The translations under genes and the position numbers were made by a program. Below the pieces are notes generated by a model. That model was not told the DNA's origin and did no database searches. It was given only the letters and a program-made list of their open reading frames with translations. 14,120 nt of DNA from DATKQI01 sp035532755. GTDB lineage: Bacteria > Pseudomonadota > Alphaproteobacteria > Acetobacterales > Acetobacteraceae. The DNA is taken from assembly GCA_035532755.1 (NCBI GenBank), contig DATKQI010000321.1, positions 1 to 14,120 of the forward strand, in the 5' to 3' direction. Shown one piece after another: positions 1 through 6,338 of the stretch; the first letter of the stretch is position 1; each line of letters starts with the position of its first letter.

Positions 1-9
1 GCCAGACAC

Positions 10-840
10 ATGCCATCCGACAAGGCCGAAGCCTTCGCCGCCCTGCACGCCCGCCCGGGCGCGTTCGTCATCCCCAACCCGTGGGATGCCGGCAGCGCGA
101 AGCTGCTCGCCTCCCTCGGGTTCGAGGCATTGGCGACCACATCCGCCGGCCTCGCCTTCGCGCTCGGCCGGCGGGACGGGGAGGCCGCGATCGGCCGGGC
201 GGAAACGCTCGCCAACGCGAAAGCCATCGTCGAAGCCACGAACCTTCCTGTTTCGGCCGATCTGGAGGACGGCTTCGGCCCGCACCCGAAGGATGCGGCG
301 GAGACGATCCGCGCGGCCGGCGCCGTGGGCCTCGTCGGTGGCGCGATCGAGGACACCACGGCCGATCCGGCCCGGCCGATCCATGATTTCAACCTGGCGG
401 TGGAGCGTGTGGCCGCCGCGGTGGAGGCCGCCCGCGCGCTGCCCTTCCGCTTCATGCTCACCGCGCGGGCCGAGAACTTCCTGCACGGCCGCCCGGACCT
501 GGACGACACGATCCGCCGGCTGCAAGCCTTCGAGGCCGCGGGGGCGGACGTGCTGTATGCGCCGGGCCTGCCCGGCCTGGACGCGATCCGCACGGTCTGC
601 GCCGCGGTGAACCGCCCGGTGAACGTGGTGGTGGGGCTCGGTACCCAGCGGTTCACGGTGGCCGAACTCGGGGCGGCGGGCGTGCGGCGCATCAGCGTCG
701 GCTCCGCCTTTGCGCGCGCCGCACTCGGCGGGCTGATGCGCGCCGCGCGCGAGGTGGCCGAGCACGGCACGTTCACCTTCGCCGCCGAGGCGCTGCCCTA
801 TGCGGAGGCGAACCGGGCGATGGACGGGCGGGGCGGATAG
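10..840 (+). CDS. PEP mutase / isocitrate lyase superfamily protein (carboxyvinyl-carboxyphosphonate phosphorylmutase-like)
   Basis: This 276-residue protein looks complete and fits the short, single-domain TIM-barrel branch of the PEP mutase/isocitrate lyase superfamily, cytoplasmic Mg-dependent enzymes that make or break C-C or P-C bonds next to a carboxylate. Visible landmarks are PNPWDAGSAKLL (residues 22-33), the metal-site segment SADLEDGFG (82-90, with D84, E86 and D87), IEDTT (113-117) and TARAENF (151-157). The Lys-Lys-Cys-Gly-His loop of true isocitrate and methylisocitrate lyases is absent; EDGFGPHPKD occupies that place without a cysteine, so neither lyase activity is expected. 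The family is widespread and mostly uncharacterised, so the substrate is unknown. The ATG lies only nine bases from the window edge, so its ribosome-binding site cannot be fully judged. The next gene is on the same strand 136 bases on and appears to have its own promoter. Confidence 0.85.
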   Translation: MPSDKAEAFAALHARPGAFVIPNPWDAGSAKLLASLGFEALATTSAGLAFALGRRDGEAAIGRAETLANAKAIVEATNLPVSADLEDGFGPHPKDAAETIRAAGAVGLVGGAIEDTTADPARPIHDFNLAVERVAAAVEAARALPFRFMLTARAENFLHGRPDLDDTIRRLQAFEAAGADVLYAPGLPGLDAIRTVCAAVNRPVNVVVGLGTQRFTVAELGAAGVRRISVGSAFARAALGGLMRAAREVAEHGTFTFAAEALPYAEANRAMDGRGG

Positions 841-855
841 ATCGCGCCCGCCCGA

Positions 856-885
856 TTGACGCCGCCGCGCCGCGCCCGATAGCAT
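856..885 (+). promoter_or_regulatory. Putative sigma70-type promoter of the secreted duplicated-domain protein
   Basis: A TTGACG box (856-861, five of six to the consensus -35) is followed after 18 bases by TAGCAT (880-885, four of six to the -10). It lies in the 136-base gap after the PEP mutase-like gene and would give a leader of roughly 85 bases before the ATG at 977. That leader contains a short hairpin (TCGGG/CCCGA, 908-921) and a GC palindrome (927-938). The -10 is imperfect, so the call is tentative. Confidence 0.4.
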
Positions 886-976
886 ATTGTTGCCGAGCCG
901 GAGAGATTCGGGTCTGCCCGAGATCGGCCCGGCCGGGCGGTGGCCCCGGAGGCTGCAATCAACCGGGGTTCTCGCG

Positions 977-1630
977 ATGCGCCGCGCATGCCGCCTTGCC
1001 ATGCTGTTCGTCCTGCTCGCCCTTCTCGCCGCCACCGCCCCGGCGGCGCGGGCGGCGGGGTTCACGCTCACGAACCGCACCGGAGAGGCGATCCTGACGT
1101 TCCAGATCGCGCCGCAGGGGCAGACCAACTGGTCGCGGAACTGGCTTTCCGGCCCGATCCGGCCCGGCCGGTTCAGAACGCTCACCTTCAGCTCCTCGCA
1201 CCACAGCTGCCGGATCGCGCACCGCATCGTCATGCAGAGCGGGGCGACCTTCATCGGCAGCACCGACATCTGCACCGTCACGGGGCTGACCGTGCGGCAC
1301 GAGAACGGGCGCTTCGTCGTCGTCGTCAGCCACGCCTCCTCCCGCCGGGCGGATATCGTGCTGGACAACGCGACCGGCGAATCCGTGCTTTCCTTCCAGG
1401 TGGCGGCCAGGGGCACCGGCAATTTCTCGAGGAACTGGCTCTCCGGCGCGCTGCACCCCGGCATGGAGCGGAACCTCAACTTCCGCAACGCCCGGCATGA
1501 TTGCCGGATCTCCCACCGCATCGTCATGCAGAGCGGGGCGACCTTCACCGGCGAGACCGACGTCTGCCGCTTCCATCACCTGCGCATCGGCAGGCAGAAC
1601 GGCCGCTTCGTCGTCACCGTGACGCCCTGA
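977..1630 (+). CDS. Small secreted protein with two tandem ~98-residue cysteine-containing domains, function unknown
   Basis: This 217-residue protein begins with a clear Sec signal peptide (MRR, a hydrophobic core, then APAARA before A27). The mature part is two copies of one domain, residues about 27-122 and 125-217, aligning without gaps with about 51 of 91 positions identical. Each copy has an N-x-TGE motif, a WLSG segment, then CRI-x-HRIVMQSGATF-x-G-x-TD-x-C and ends in NGRFVV. The paired cysteines are C78/C99 and C176/C197, so one disulfide per domain in the periplasm or outside is likely. The pattern resembles small exported beta-rich proteins with an N-x-TG start, Trp-containing middle and two cysteines that are usually annotated as hypothetical; that match is from memory. 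The 977 ATG is chosen because it opens the signal peptide directly; an in-frame start at 887 would add 30 residues unlike an export signal. No good Shine-Dalgarno is visible. Confidence 0.75.
   Translation: MRRACRLAMLFVLLALLAATAPAARAAGFTLTNRTGEAILTFQIAPQGQTNWSRNWLSGPIRPGRFRTLTFSSSHHSCRIAHRIVMQSGATFIGSTDICTVTGLTVRHENGRFVVVVSHASSRRADIVLDNATGESVLSFQVAARGTGNFSRNWLSGALHPGMERNLNFRNARHDCRISHRIVMQSGATFTGETDVCRFHHLRIGRQNGRFVVTVTP
1055..1627 (+). repeat. Intragenic tandem duplication with 294-bp period
   Basis: The mature coding region is two direct copies offset by exactly 294 bases (98 codons): about 1055-1343 and 1349-1627. Most of the DNA has diverged, but a 34-base stretch is identical in both (1220-1253 and 1514-1547). 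It encodes the HRIVMQSGATF core. Confidence 0.85.
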
Positions 1631-1642
1631 GCCGCATCCCGC

Positions 1643-1672
1643 CCGTCATGCCGGCCTGCGCCGGAATGGCGG
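1643..1672. repeat. REP-like palindromic element between convergent genes
   Basis: An imperfect palindrome centred on CCGGC-CTGC-GCCGG (1651-1664), with flanks CCGTCATG and AATGGCGG that pair partly. It shares the 15-base string GCCGGCCTGCGCCGG with the element at 2520-2548. It sits between the convergent secreted-protein gene and the beta-lactamase-like gene and could act as a bidirectional transcription end, although there is no T-run. Confidence 0.5.
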
Positions 1673-1687
1673 GGAGGGCAGCGCGCC

Positions 1688-2482
1688 TTACCCCACGGCC
1701 TGAAGCGCCGCCCGGCTGACATCGCCGATCGCCTGCTCGCCGCCGTGCGGATCGTCCTGATGTTCGCAGAACGCGCTCACCACCAGCATGCCGCGCGGGG
1801 TTTCGATGAAGCCCACGTCGTTCGTCACGCCGGGGATGCTGCCGGTTTTCGAACCCCAGCGCGGCCGGTCCGTCCTTGGCAGGTGGCGGGCGATGCGCCG
1901 GTCGTTCTGCTGCTTCTCCAGCACCGCCACCATGCGTGCGCAGGCATCCGCGCTTCCGGCCCGGCCCGCCAGCAGGGCCGCCACCACGGCGGCATAGTCG
2001 TTCGGGCTCGCCCAGTTCTCCTGGCTTGCCAAACTCGCCGCGTGGCCCTGCATCTTCCGCCCCAGCGTGGAATTGTTCATCCCGAGCCGGCGCATCGTCG
2101 CGTTCACGCGCTCCATCCCCGCAAGGTCGATCAGGATGTTGGTGGCGGTGTTGTCGCTGACGCTGATCATCAGATAGATCAGATCGTCCAGCGTGAACTC
2201 CATCCCCTCATGCAGATGCAGCATCACGCCGCTGCCCGGCGCACGGTCTTCCGCGCGCAGCACGTGGCGGTGGGCGGCCGCAAGCTCCCCGGCGTCGATC
2301 TGGCGGAACAGCTCGATCATGATGGGGATCTTCACCGTGCTGGCGGCGCGGAAGCGCCGGTCCGCATTGTGGGCGAACCGCGCGCCCGACGGGGCGATCG
2401 CGGCCACGCCCAGGGTGCGGCCGGCCTGCTCGGCACGTCCGATGGCCTCGACGACGGGGGCCCAATCAACGCTTGCAGCCAT
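1688..2482 (-). CDS. Class A beta-lactamase-fold serine hydrolase, cytoplasmic, probably not a beta-lactamase
   Basis: This 264-residue protein has the class A penicillin-recognising fold signature: the nucleophile motif STVK (S48, K51), SDN (109-111) and KTG (212-214). No signal peptide precedes it; the N-terminus (MAASVDWAPVVEAIG) looks cytoplasmic, whereas working beta-lactamases are exported. The omega loop also lacks the Glu166-x-x-Leu-Asn170 pattern: the aligned stretch reads LGRKMQGHAAS. The deacylating glutamate therefore seems to be missing, and drug resistance is not expected. Related enzymes include amide, ester and peptide hydrolases. The start is supported by GGAAGGAA shortly upstream. 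The gene is the last on the minus strand after the ligase/hydrolase operon, 84 bases below the cysteine hydrolase, and may be co-transcribed with it. Family is confident; substrate is unknown. Confidence 0.85.
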   Translation of the reverse strand: MAASVDWAPVVEAIGRAEQAGRTLGVAAIAPSGARFAHNADRRFRAASTVKIPIMIELFRQIDAGELAAAHRHVLRAEDRAPGSGVMLHLHEGMEFTLDDLIYLMISVSDNTATNILIDLAGMERVNATMRRLGMNNSTLGRKMQGHAASLASQENWASPNDYAAVVAALLAGRAGSADACARMVAVLEKQQNDRRIARHLPRTDRPRWGSKTGSIPGVTNDVGFIETPRGMLVVSAFCEHQDDPHGGEQAIGDVSRAALQAVG

Positions 2483-2519
2483 TCCTTGTGTTTCCTTCCG
2501 GCCAGGATTGACGCGATAG

Positions 2520-2548
2520 TCTGGAGCCGGCCTGCGCCGGCATGACGG
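2520..2548. repeat. REP-like palindromic element within the operon gap
   Basis: A perfect hairpin GCCGGC-CTGC-GCCGGC (2526-2541) followed by CATGACGG. It shares the 15-base core with the element at 1643-1672 but carries the CATGAC flank on the opposite side. It occupies the 84-base gap between the cysteine hydrolase and beta-lactamase-like genes, where it could stabilise or attenuate the shared transcript. Confidence 0.5.
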
Positions 2549-2566
2549 TGGAGCGCGCGAACCCGC

Positions 2567-3217
2567 TCAGCCGGGCGCCGCCAGTTCCGCCACCATCTCC
2601 GCCGTCGTCCGCTGCCGCGCATAGCCACGGTTGTTCGCAAGCGAGCTTGCCTGCCGCGCGGCACTCTGCGTCGCGCAGGCGTCCGTCACCAGCGTGACGA
2701 GGTATCCGTAATCGCACGCATCCCGCACGGTCGAATCCACGCACTGGTCCGTCAGCACGCCGCACACGATCAGGTGCCGCACGCCGAGGTTGCCCAGCAC
2801 GTAATGGATGTTCGTGGAGATGAAGACGGAGGAGGAGGTTTTCGGGATGATCATCTCATCCCCCATCGGCGCGATCGCGTCGATCACCTGCGCATCGCGC
2901 GCGCCCTTCGGGCAGAACAGGCCGGAGATCTTGTAGTCCAGCCCCATGTCCCGCCCGTCCTGCGTCAGGCTCTCGATCACCGTGTACATCACCTCCACGC
3001 CCGCCGCGCGGCAGGCGCGCTGGAGCTGCCGCATGTTCGGCACCGCGCGTTCGCGCATTTCGCGGAAGAAGTAGCCGTAGCGCGCCTCGCGTTCGGCGGG
3101 GGGCAGATGCGCGTACTCTCCGCCATCCTCCGCCGAATAGTTCTGCACATCCACGAACAGCAGCGCGGTGGCGCCCTTCTTCACCGGCACATCGCGCGAA
3201 AGCCCGAAATCCTTCAT
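2567..3217 (-). CDS. Isochorismatase-fold cysteine hydrolase
   Basis: This 216-residue protein has the isochorismatase-like hydrolase fold with the full catalytic triad: D23 in LLFVDVQN, K126 in IIPKTSSS and C159 in CGVLTDQCVDST. Members hydrolyse amides and ureides (nicotinamide, N-carbamoylsarcosine, biuret, ureidoacrylate) through a cysteine thioester, or cleave isochorismate's vinyl ether. With the cysteine present, amidase-type chemistry is more likely than isochorismatase, which lacks it. The length is normal for the family. The start at 3217 has a strong Shine-Dalgarno (GGAGG a few bases upstream). The first four bases, ATGA, overlap the stop of the N-formylglutamate amidohydrolase-like gene, so translation is probably coupled. 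It is the third gene of the minus-strand operon. The exact substrate is not known. Confidence 0.88.
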   Translation of the reverse strand: MKDFGLSRDVPVKKGATALLFVDVQNYSAEDGGEYAHLPPAEREARYGYFFREMRERAVPNMRQLQRACRAAGVEVMYTVIESLTQDGRDMGLDYKISGLFCPKGARDAQVIDAIAPMGDEMIIPKTSSSVFISTNIHYVLGNLGVRHLIVCGVLTDQCVDSTVRDACDYGYLVTLVTDACATQSAARQASSLANNRGYARQRTTAEMVAELAAPG

Positions 3218-3975
3218 GCCCCCTCCAATGCCGCCGCCGCCGGCGGCAGCAGCCGCGCGAGCAGCGCCGCCCAATCCGCCTGCCCCGCCGCATCCGCGAT
3301 GAGGTCCTGCCTTATCTCGATCTCCACGTAATCGAGCCCGCCGCGTTCGGCATGCACCGGCACGCCGTAATCCGTCTCGTCCGTCACGCGGTAGGGATCG
3401 TTCTCCCCCACCACCAGCCCGCCTTCCGCACGCAGCAGATGGGCGAGCGCGTGCGACAGGCGCGGGTTGCGGTTGAACAGCACCGCCACCTCCACCGCCC
3501 GCGCGGCGCCCATGAAGACCGGGGTGAAGCTGTGCATCGCCACATACAGCGTTTTCTGCCCCCGCGCCCGCCGCCGCGCGATCAGTTGCGCGATCGCATC
3601 GTGATACGGATCGAAGATCGCGCGCCGCCGCGCATCCTTCTCCGCCTGGCCCAGCCCCGCGTTGCCCGGTATCGGTGTGGTTTCGGAAACTTCGGGAAAT
3701 GCGCTCGGCACATCGGGCCTGCGGTTGCAGTCGATCACCAGGCGCGAATAGGCCTGGAAAACGGCGGCGGCTTCCAGCAGGTGCGACAACCGCTCGGTCG
3801 TGCCGGCAATCCCGATATCCCAGCCGATATGCCGCGCCCGTTCCGCCGCACTCACGCCCAGGTCGCCCAGTACACGGGGGATGCGGTTGCCCGCGTGGTC
3901 CGCAGTCAGCAGGAAGGGGCTTGCGGCATCCGCGCGCGCCACGCGCACCGGCGCGGGTTCGTCCGCCGCCAGCAT
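3214..3975 (-). CDS. N-formylglutamate amidohydrolase (HutG-type deformylase) family protein
   Basis: This 253-residue protein matches the N-formylglutamate amidohydrolase family, metal-dependent cytoplasmic enzymes that release formate from N-formyl-L-glutamate in one route of histidine breakdown. Visible motifs are LTADHAGNRIP (23-33, H27), GWDIG (51-55), DCNRRPD (82-88), AMHSFTPVF (146-154, H148) and YVEIEIRQD (216-224). The family also contains members outside histidine degradation. No hutU, hutH, hutI or hutF gene is in view, so the true substrate may be another N-acyl amino acid. The start lies two bases after the stop of the glutamine-synthetase-like gene and the end overlaps the next gene by four bases, a tight operon. 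The ribosome-binding site within the preceding gene is weak, consistent with translational coupling. Confidence 0.88.
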   Translation of the reverse strand: MLAADEPAPVRVARADAASPFLLTADHAGNRIPRVLGDLGVSAAERARHIGWDIGIAGTTERLSHLLEAAAVFQAYSRLVIDCNRRPDVPSAFPEVSETTPIPGNAGLGQAEKDARRRAIFDPYHDAIAQLIARRRARGQKTLYVAMHSFTPVFMGAARAVEVAVLFNRNPRLSHALAHLLRAEGGLVVGENDPYRVTDETDYGVPVHAERGGLDYVEIEIRQDLIADAAGQADWAALLARLLPPAAAALEGA

Positions 3976-3977
3976 GC

Positions 3978-5267
3978 TCAATACACCGCCGCGTAGCGCG
4001 CGCAGATCTCTTCGGGCGCCGCCCCTTCCAGCGCCTTGATCTCCGCCCGCTTGAACGCGAGATAGGCCGCCATCGCCGCAGCACTCCACCAGGAAGCGGC
4101 GCCCGCATCGGCTTCCAGCGCGGCCAGCGCCTGTTCCAGCGTGCGCGGCAGCAGCGGTGCCTCGCCGCCGGGCGGCGGCAACGACATATCGCCGCCCGGC
4201 GCCGGCAGGGCAAGCCCGCGCGCCAGCCCGTCCATCCCCGCCCACACGATGGCCCCGAGCGCGAGATACGGGCAGCTTGCCGCATCGGCCACGCGGAACT
4301 CCACGTTGAACTGCCGCGCCGGGTCTTCCGGTGCCGCGGGGAACACCGGCGCCACCCGCAGCGCGGCGCCACGGTCCTGCACGCCGAGATTGGCATGCAC
4401 CGGCGCCCAGCGGTTCGGCGTGAGGCGATAGTAGGAAGCGACCGAGGGCGCGGTGAACGCGCAGATCGCCGGCAGATGCGCCAGCACGCCCGCGAAGAAC
4501 GGCGCCGCCCTTTCCGAAATTCCGTAGGCCCTGCCTGGATCGTGGGTGATGGGCGTCTTGCCGTCCCACAGGCTCAGATGGATGTGCGTTCCGTTGCCGA
4601 TCCCGTCCGGCTTCAGCATCGGCGCGAAGATCGCGCGCTGGCCGGTGCGCCAGGCGATGGCGCGCGCCATCTCCCGCAGCACCACCGCCGCATCCGCCGC
4701 GCGCAGCCCCTCCTCGGGCGCCACCGTCGCCTCATACTGCCGCGGCCCGTATTCCGGCAGGAAGCTGTCGGGCTTGAAGCCCGCCGTGCGCAGCGCCGCC
4801 ATCAGCGCCTCGCCGAACCTGCCCTGCCGGCGGAAACTGTCGAGCGCGTAGGTCGCGCCCGGCCGGTCCTCCACCCCCGTCAGCACGAATTCCTGCTCGA
4901 AGCTGCCCAGCAGCCGCAGCCCGTGCCCGGCCAGCGCCTTCAGCGCATTGGCCAGGAAGGTGCGCGGGCAGAACTCCCACGCGCTGCCGTCGGTGTTCGC
5001 GATGTCGCCGAGGTGGAACCGCTCCGCCGTTCCGTCATCGAACGGAACCTCCACCCGCATCCGCGGGTCCGGCCGGATGGCCAGGTCGCCCCCGGTGCCG
5101 AAGGGCGTGGTGTAGATCGGCCCGAAGCAGGACATCATGATGTTGGAATGCGTCAGCCCCACGCCCTTCTTCAGCCGTGCGGCGCTGTCCGCCTCGGGAT
5201 ACGCCTTCCCGCGCACAAGCCCGGACCAGTCGCACACGCCGGCGAAAACCAGAGGCTCGGTCTTCAT
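3978..5267 (-). CDS. Glutamine synthetase-like gamma-glutamyl ligase
   Basis: This 429-residue protein is a glutamine synthetase-family ATP-dependent ligase. Conserved catalytic and metal-binding features appear in order: FEQEF (E124, E126), EYGPRQYE (E172, E179), NGTHIH (H228, H230), YRLTPNRWAP (R281, R286), QDRGAALRV (R299, R304) and FNVEFRVADA (E323, R325). They correspond to the E. coli metal ligands and substrate arginines. The NRWAP segment and lack of an adenylylation-site tyrosine region point to the branch that joins glutamate to amines (PuuA, gamma-glutamylmethylamide synthetase and relatives) rather than the housekeeping enzyme. It is the first gene of the operon with an N-formylglutamate amidohydrolase and a cysteine hydrolase, so the cell probably uses it in catabolism of an amine or amino acid. 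The start has AGAGGG just upstream and a perfect TTGACA box farther out. The acceptor amine cannot be deduced. Confidence 0.9.
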   Translation of the reverse strand: MKTEPLVFAGVCDWSGLVRGKAYPEADSAARLKKGVGLTHSNIMMSCFGPIYTTPFGTGGDLAIRPDPRMRVEVPFDDGTAERFHLGDIANTDGSAWEFCPRTFLANALKALAGHGLRLLGSFEQEFVLTGVEDRPGATYALDSFRRQGRFGEALMAALRTAGFKPDSFLPEYGPRQYEATVAPEEGLRAADAAVVLREMARAIAWRTGQRAIFAPMLKPDGIGNGTHIHLSLWDGKTPITHDPGRAYGISERAAPFFAGVLAHLPAICAFTAPSVASYYRLTPNRWAPVHANLGVQDRGAALRVAPVFPAAPEDPARQFNVEFRVADAASCPYLALGAIVWAGMDGLARGLALPAPGGDMSLPPPGGEAPLLPRTLEQALAALEADAGAASWWSAAAMAAYLAFKRAEIKALEGAAPEEICARYAAVY

Positions 5268-5311
5268 GAACCCTCTTTCCTGCTGCCGCCCACCCGGCCG
5301 TGGACCGGGCC

Positions 5312-5340
5312 AGGATCGGCACGGGCGTTTCTTTTGTCAA
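5312..5340 (-). promoter_or_regulatory. Putative promoter of the ligase/hydrolase operon
   Basis: On the minus strand a perfect TTGACA (5340 to 5335) is followed after 17 bases by GATCCT (5317 to 5312), a poor -10. It lies in the 151-base divergent gap between the glutamine-synthetase-like gene and the nitroreductase-like gene. The leader would include a small CCCGG/CCGGG hairpin (5293-5309). The strong -35 and weak -10 could mean an activator-dependent promoter. Confidence 0.35.
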
Positions 5341-5381
5341 CGCGCGGCCTTCCCGCCCCGCTTGCCGCGGCGAACCCGCCA

Positions 5382-5392
5382 TGATCAGATCA
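5382..5392. promoter_or_regulatory. Candidate operator palindrome TGATCAGATCA
   Basis: A perfect 5-1-5 palindrome 26 bases upstream of the nitroreductase-like ATG, near a weak -35/-10 pair (TTGCCG at 5362, TCAGAT at 5385) that it overlaps. Such a placement suits a repressor site, but no regulator gene is in view and an 11-base palindrome may be chance. Confidence 0.25.
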
Positions 5393-5418
5393 CGCCCGGC
5401 GAACAGGGAGAACCGCGC

Positions 5419-6108
5419 ATGAGCGCCGCGTTCACGAAAGACTACCGGCCCATCCCCCTGCCGGACTACCGGGAGATTCCGGTGGAGCAGATGCGGGCGA
5501 ATGCGCGGGCCTTCTACGACGAGATCCGCACCCGCCACACGGTGCGGGATTTCGCGCCCCGCCCGGTGCCGCGGGACATCATCGAAACCTGCCTGCTGGC
5601 GGCGGGAACCGCGCCGAACGGGGCGAACCACCAGCCCTGGCATTTCTGCGTGATCGGCGATGCGGACATGAAGAGGCGAATCCGCGCGGCGGCGGAGGAG
5701 GAGGAACGCGCCTTCTATGCCGGGCGCGGCGGCGAGGAATGGCTGGCCGCACTCGCCCCCCTCGGCACCGATGCGGAAAAGCCGTTCCTGGAGGATGCGC
5801 CCTGGCTGATCTGCGTGTTCGGGGAACGCAAAAGCCGCTCCGCGGACGGCGTGCTGCGGAAGAATTACTACGTGCCGGAATCGGTCAACATCGCCACCGG
5901 CTTCCTCATCGCGGCCCTGCATCGCGCCGGGCTCGCCACGCTGACCCACACGCCGAACCCGATGGGCTTCCTCAACGAGATCTGCGGCCGCCCGGCGAGC
6001 GACAAGCCGTATATCGTTCTCGTCACCGGCTATCCGAAGCAGGGTGTCACGATCCCGGTACACGCGACGGAGAAGCGGGCGCTGGAGGAGATCGCGACGT
6101 TTTTCTAG
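5419..6108 (+). CDS. Nitroreductase-family flavoprotein resembling iodotyrosine deiodinase
   Basis: This 229-residue protein belongs to the FMN-dependent nitroreductase fold and most resembles the iodotyrosine deiodinase branch, enzymes that reductively remove halogen from halotyrosines. FMN-site segments are RTRHTVRDF (37-45), AGTAPNGANHQPWHF (62-76) and the ESVNIATGFLIAALHRAGL stretch (154-172), followed by THTPNP (176-181). The lid residues that grip the substrate zwitterion in deiodinases (mouse E153, Y157, K178; spacing 4 and 21) are matched by E96, Y100 and K121 at exactly the same spacing. This goes beyond generic nitroreductase membership, although bacterial relatives may act on other aromatic amino acids. 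ATG 5419 is chosen for the AGGGAG ribosome-binding site just upstream. The gene stands alone and ends just before a strong hairpin. It is divergent from the ligase/hydrolase operon and may share control with it. Confidence 0.85.
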   Translation: MSAAFTKDYRPIPLPDYREIPVEQMRANARAFYDEIRTRHTVRDFAPRPVPRDIIETCLLAAGTAPNGANHQPWHFCVIGDADMKRRIRAAAEEEERAFYAGRGGEEWLAALAPLGTDAEKPFLEDAPWLICVFGERKSRSADGVLRKNYYVPESVNIATGFLIAALHRAGLATLTHTPNPMGFLNEICGRPASDKPYIVLVTGYPKQGVTIPVHATEKRALEEIATFF

Positions 6109-6117
6109 TTGGCATGA

Positions 6118-6155
6118 CAACCCCCGCACCGACGGGGGAATCGGTGCGGGGGTTG
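6118..6155 (+). terminator. Perfect 15-bp stem hairpin after the nitroreductase-like gene
   Basis: Arms 6118-6132 (CAACCCCCGCACCGA) and 6141-6155 are exact reverse complements around an 8-base loop. It begins nine bases after the stop codon. No T-run follows on either strand, so intrinsic termination would be atypical. It may act as a 3' mRNA stabiliser or a terminator needing help. Confidence 0.6.
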
Positions 6156-6194
6156 CCCAGTATCCGGCACGCACAGGCGCACCATTCGGGCTTT

Positions 6195-6282
6195 CGTCCT
6201 GCCCGTGAAGCCGGGCATCCAGACCGCCGCACCGGGGCTTTCCCCGGGAGTACTGGAACCCCCGCTTTCGGCGGGAGTGACG
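6195..6282. repeat. Composite REP/BIME-like element of three hairpins
   Basis: Two outer arms in inverted orientation (6195-6222 and 6253-6281) have the general form CGTC-x-TGCCCG...CGGGCATCCAG. Each is itself a hairpin: TGCCCG/CGGGCA at 6200-6217 and CCCGC/GCGGG at 6261-6275. Between them lies a CCGGGG-CTTT-CCCCGG hairpin (6232-6247). This matches dispersed extragenic palindromes common in high-GC proteobacteria. It fills most of the 230-base gap between the nitroreductase-like and PRC-barrel genes, and I see no gene there. Confidence 0.6.
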
Positions 6283-6338
6283 GTGGCAAGGCCGGGCGTG
6301 GCGCGATGGGTGCGCGCCGCGCCCTCAGGCCAACCGGA

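Noticed and set aside
10..840. Isocitrate or methylisocitrate lyase
   Set aside because: The catalytic Lys-Lys-Cys-Gly-His loop is absent; only family membership is supported.
1688..2482. Antibiotic-resistance beta-lactamase
   Set aside because: No signal peptide and no Glu166-like residue in the omega loop, so resistance is not supported.
2567..4396. A 609-residue minus-strand frame fusing upstream sequence to the cysteine hydrolase
   Set aside because: Only the part from 3217 has family motifs and a strong ribosome-binding site; the rest is out of frame with the genes it crosses.
3675..5384. Long plus-strand open frame opposite the ligase and deformylase-like genes
   Set aside because: Arg/Pro/His-rich translation with no motif, lying antisense to clear enzymes; typical of high-GC shadow frames.
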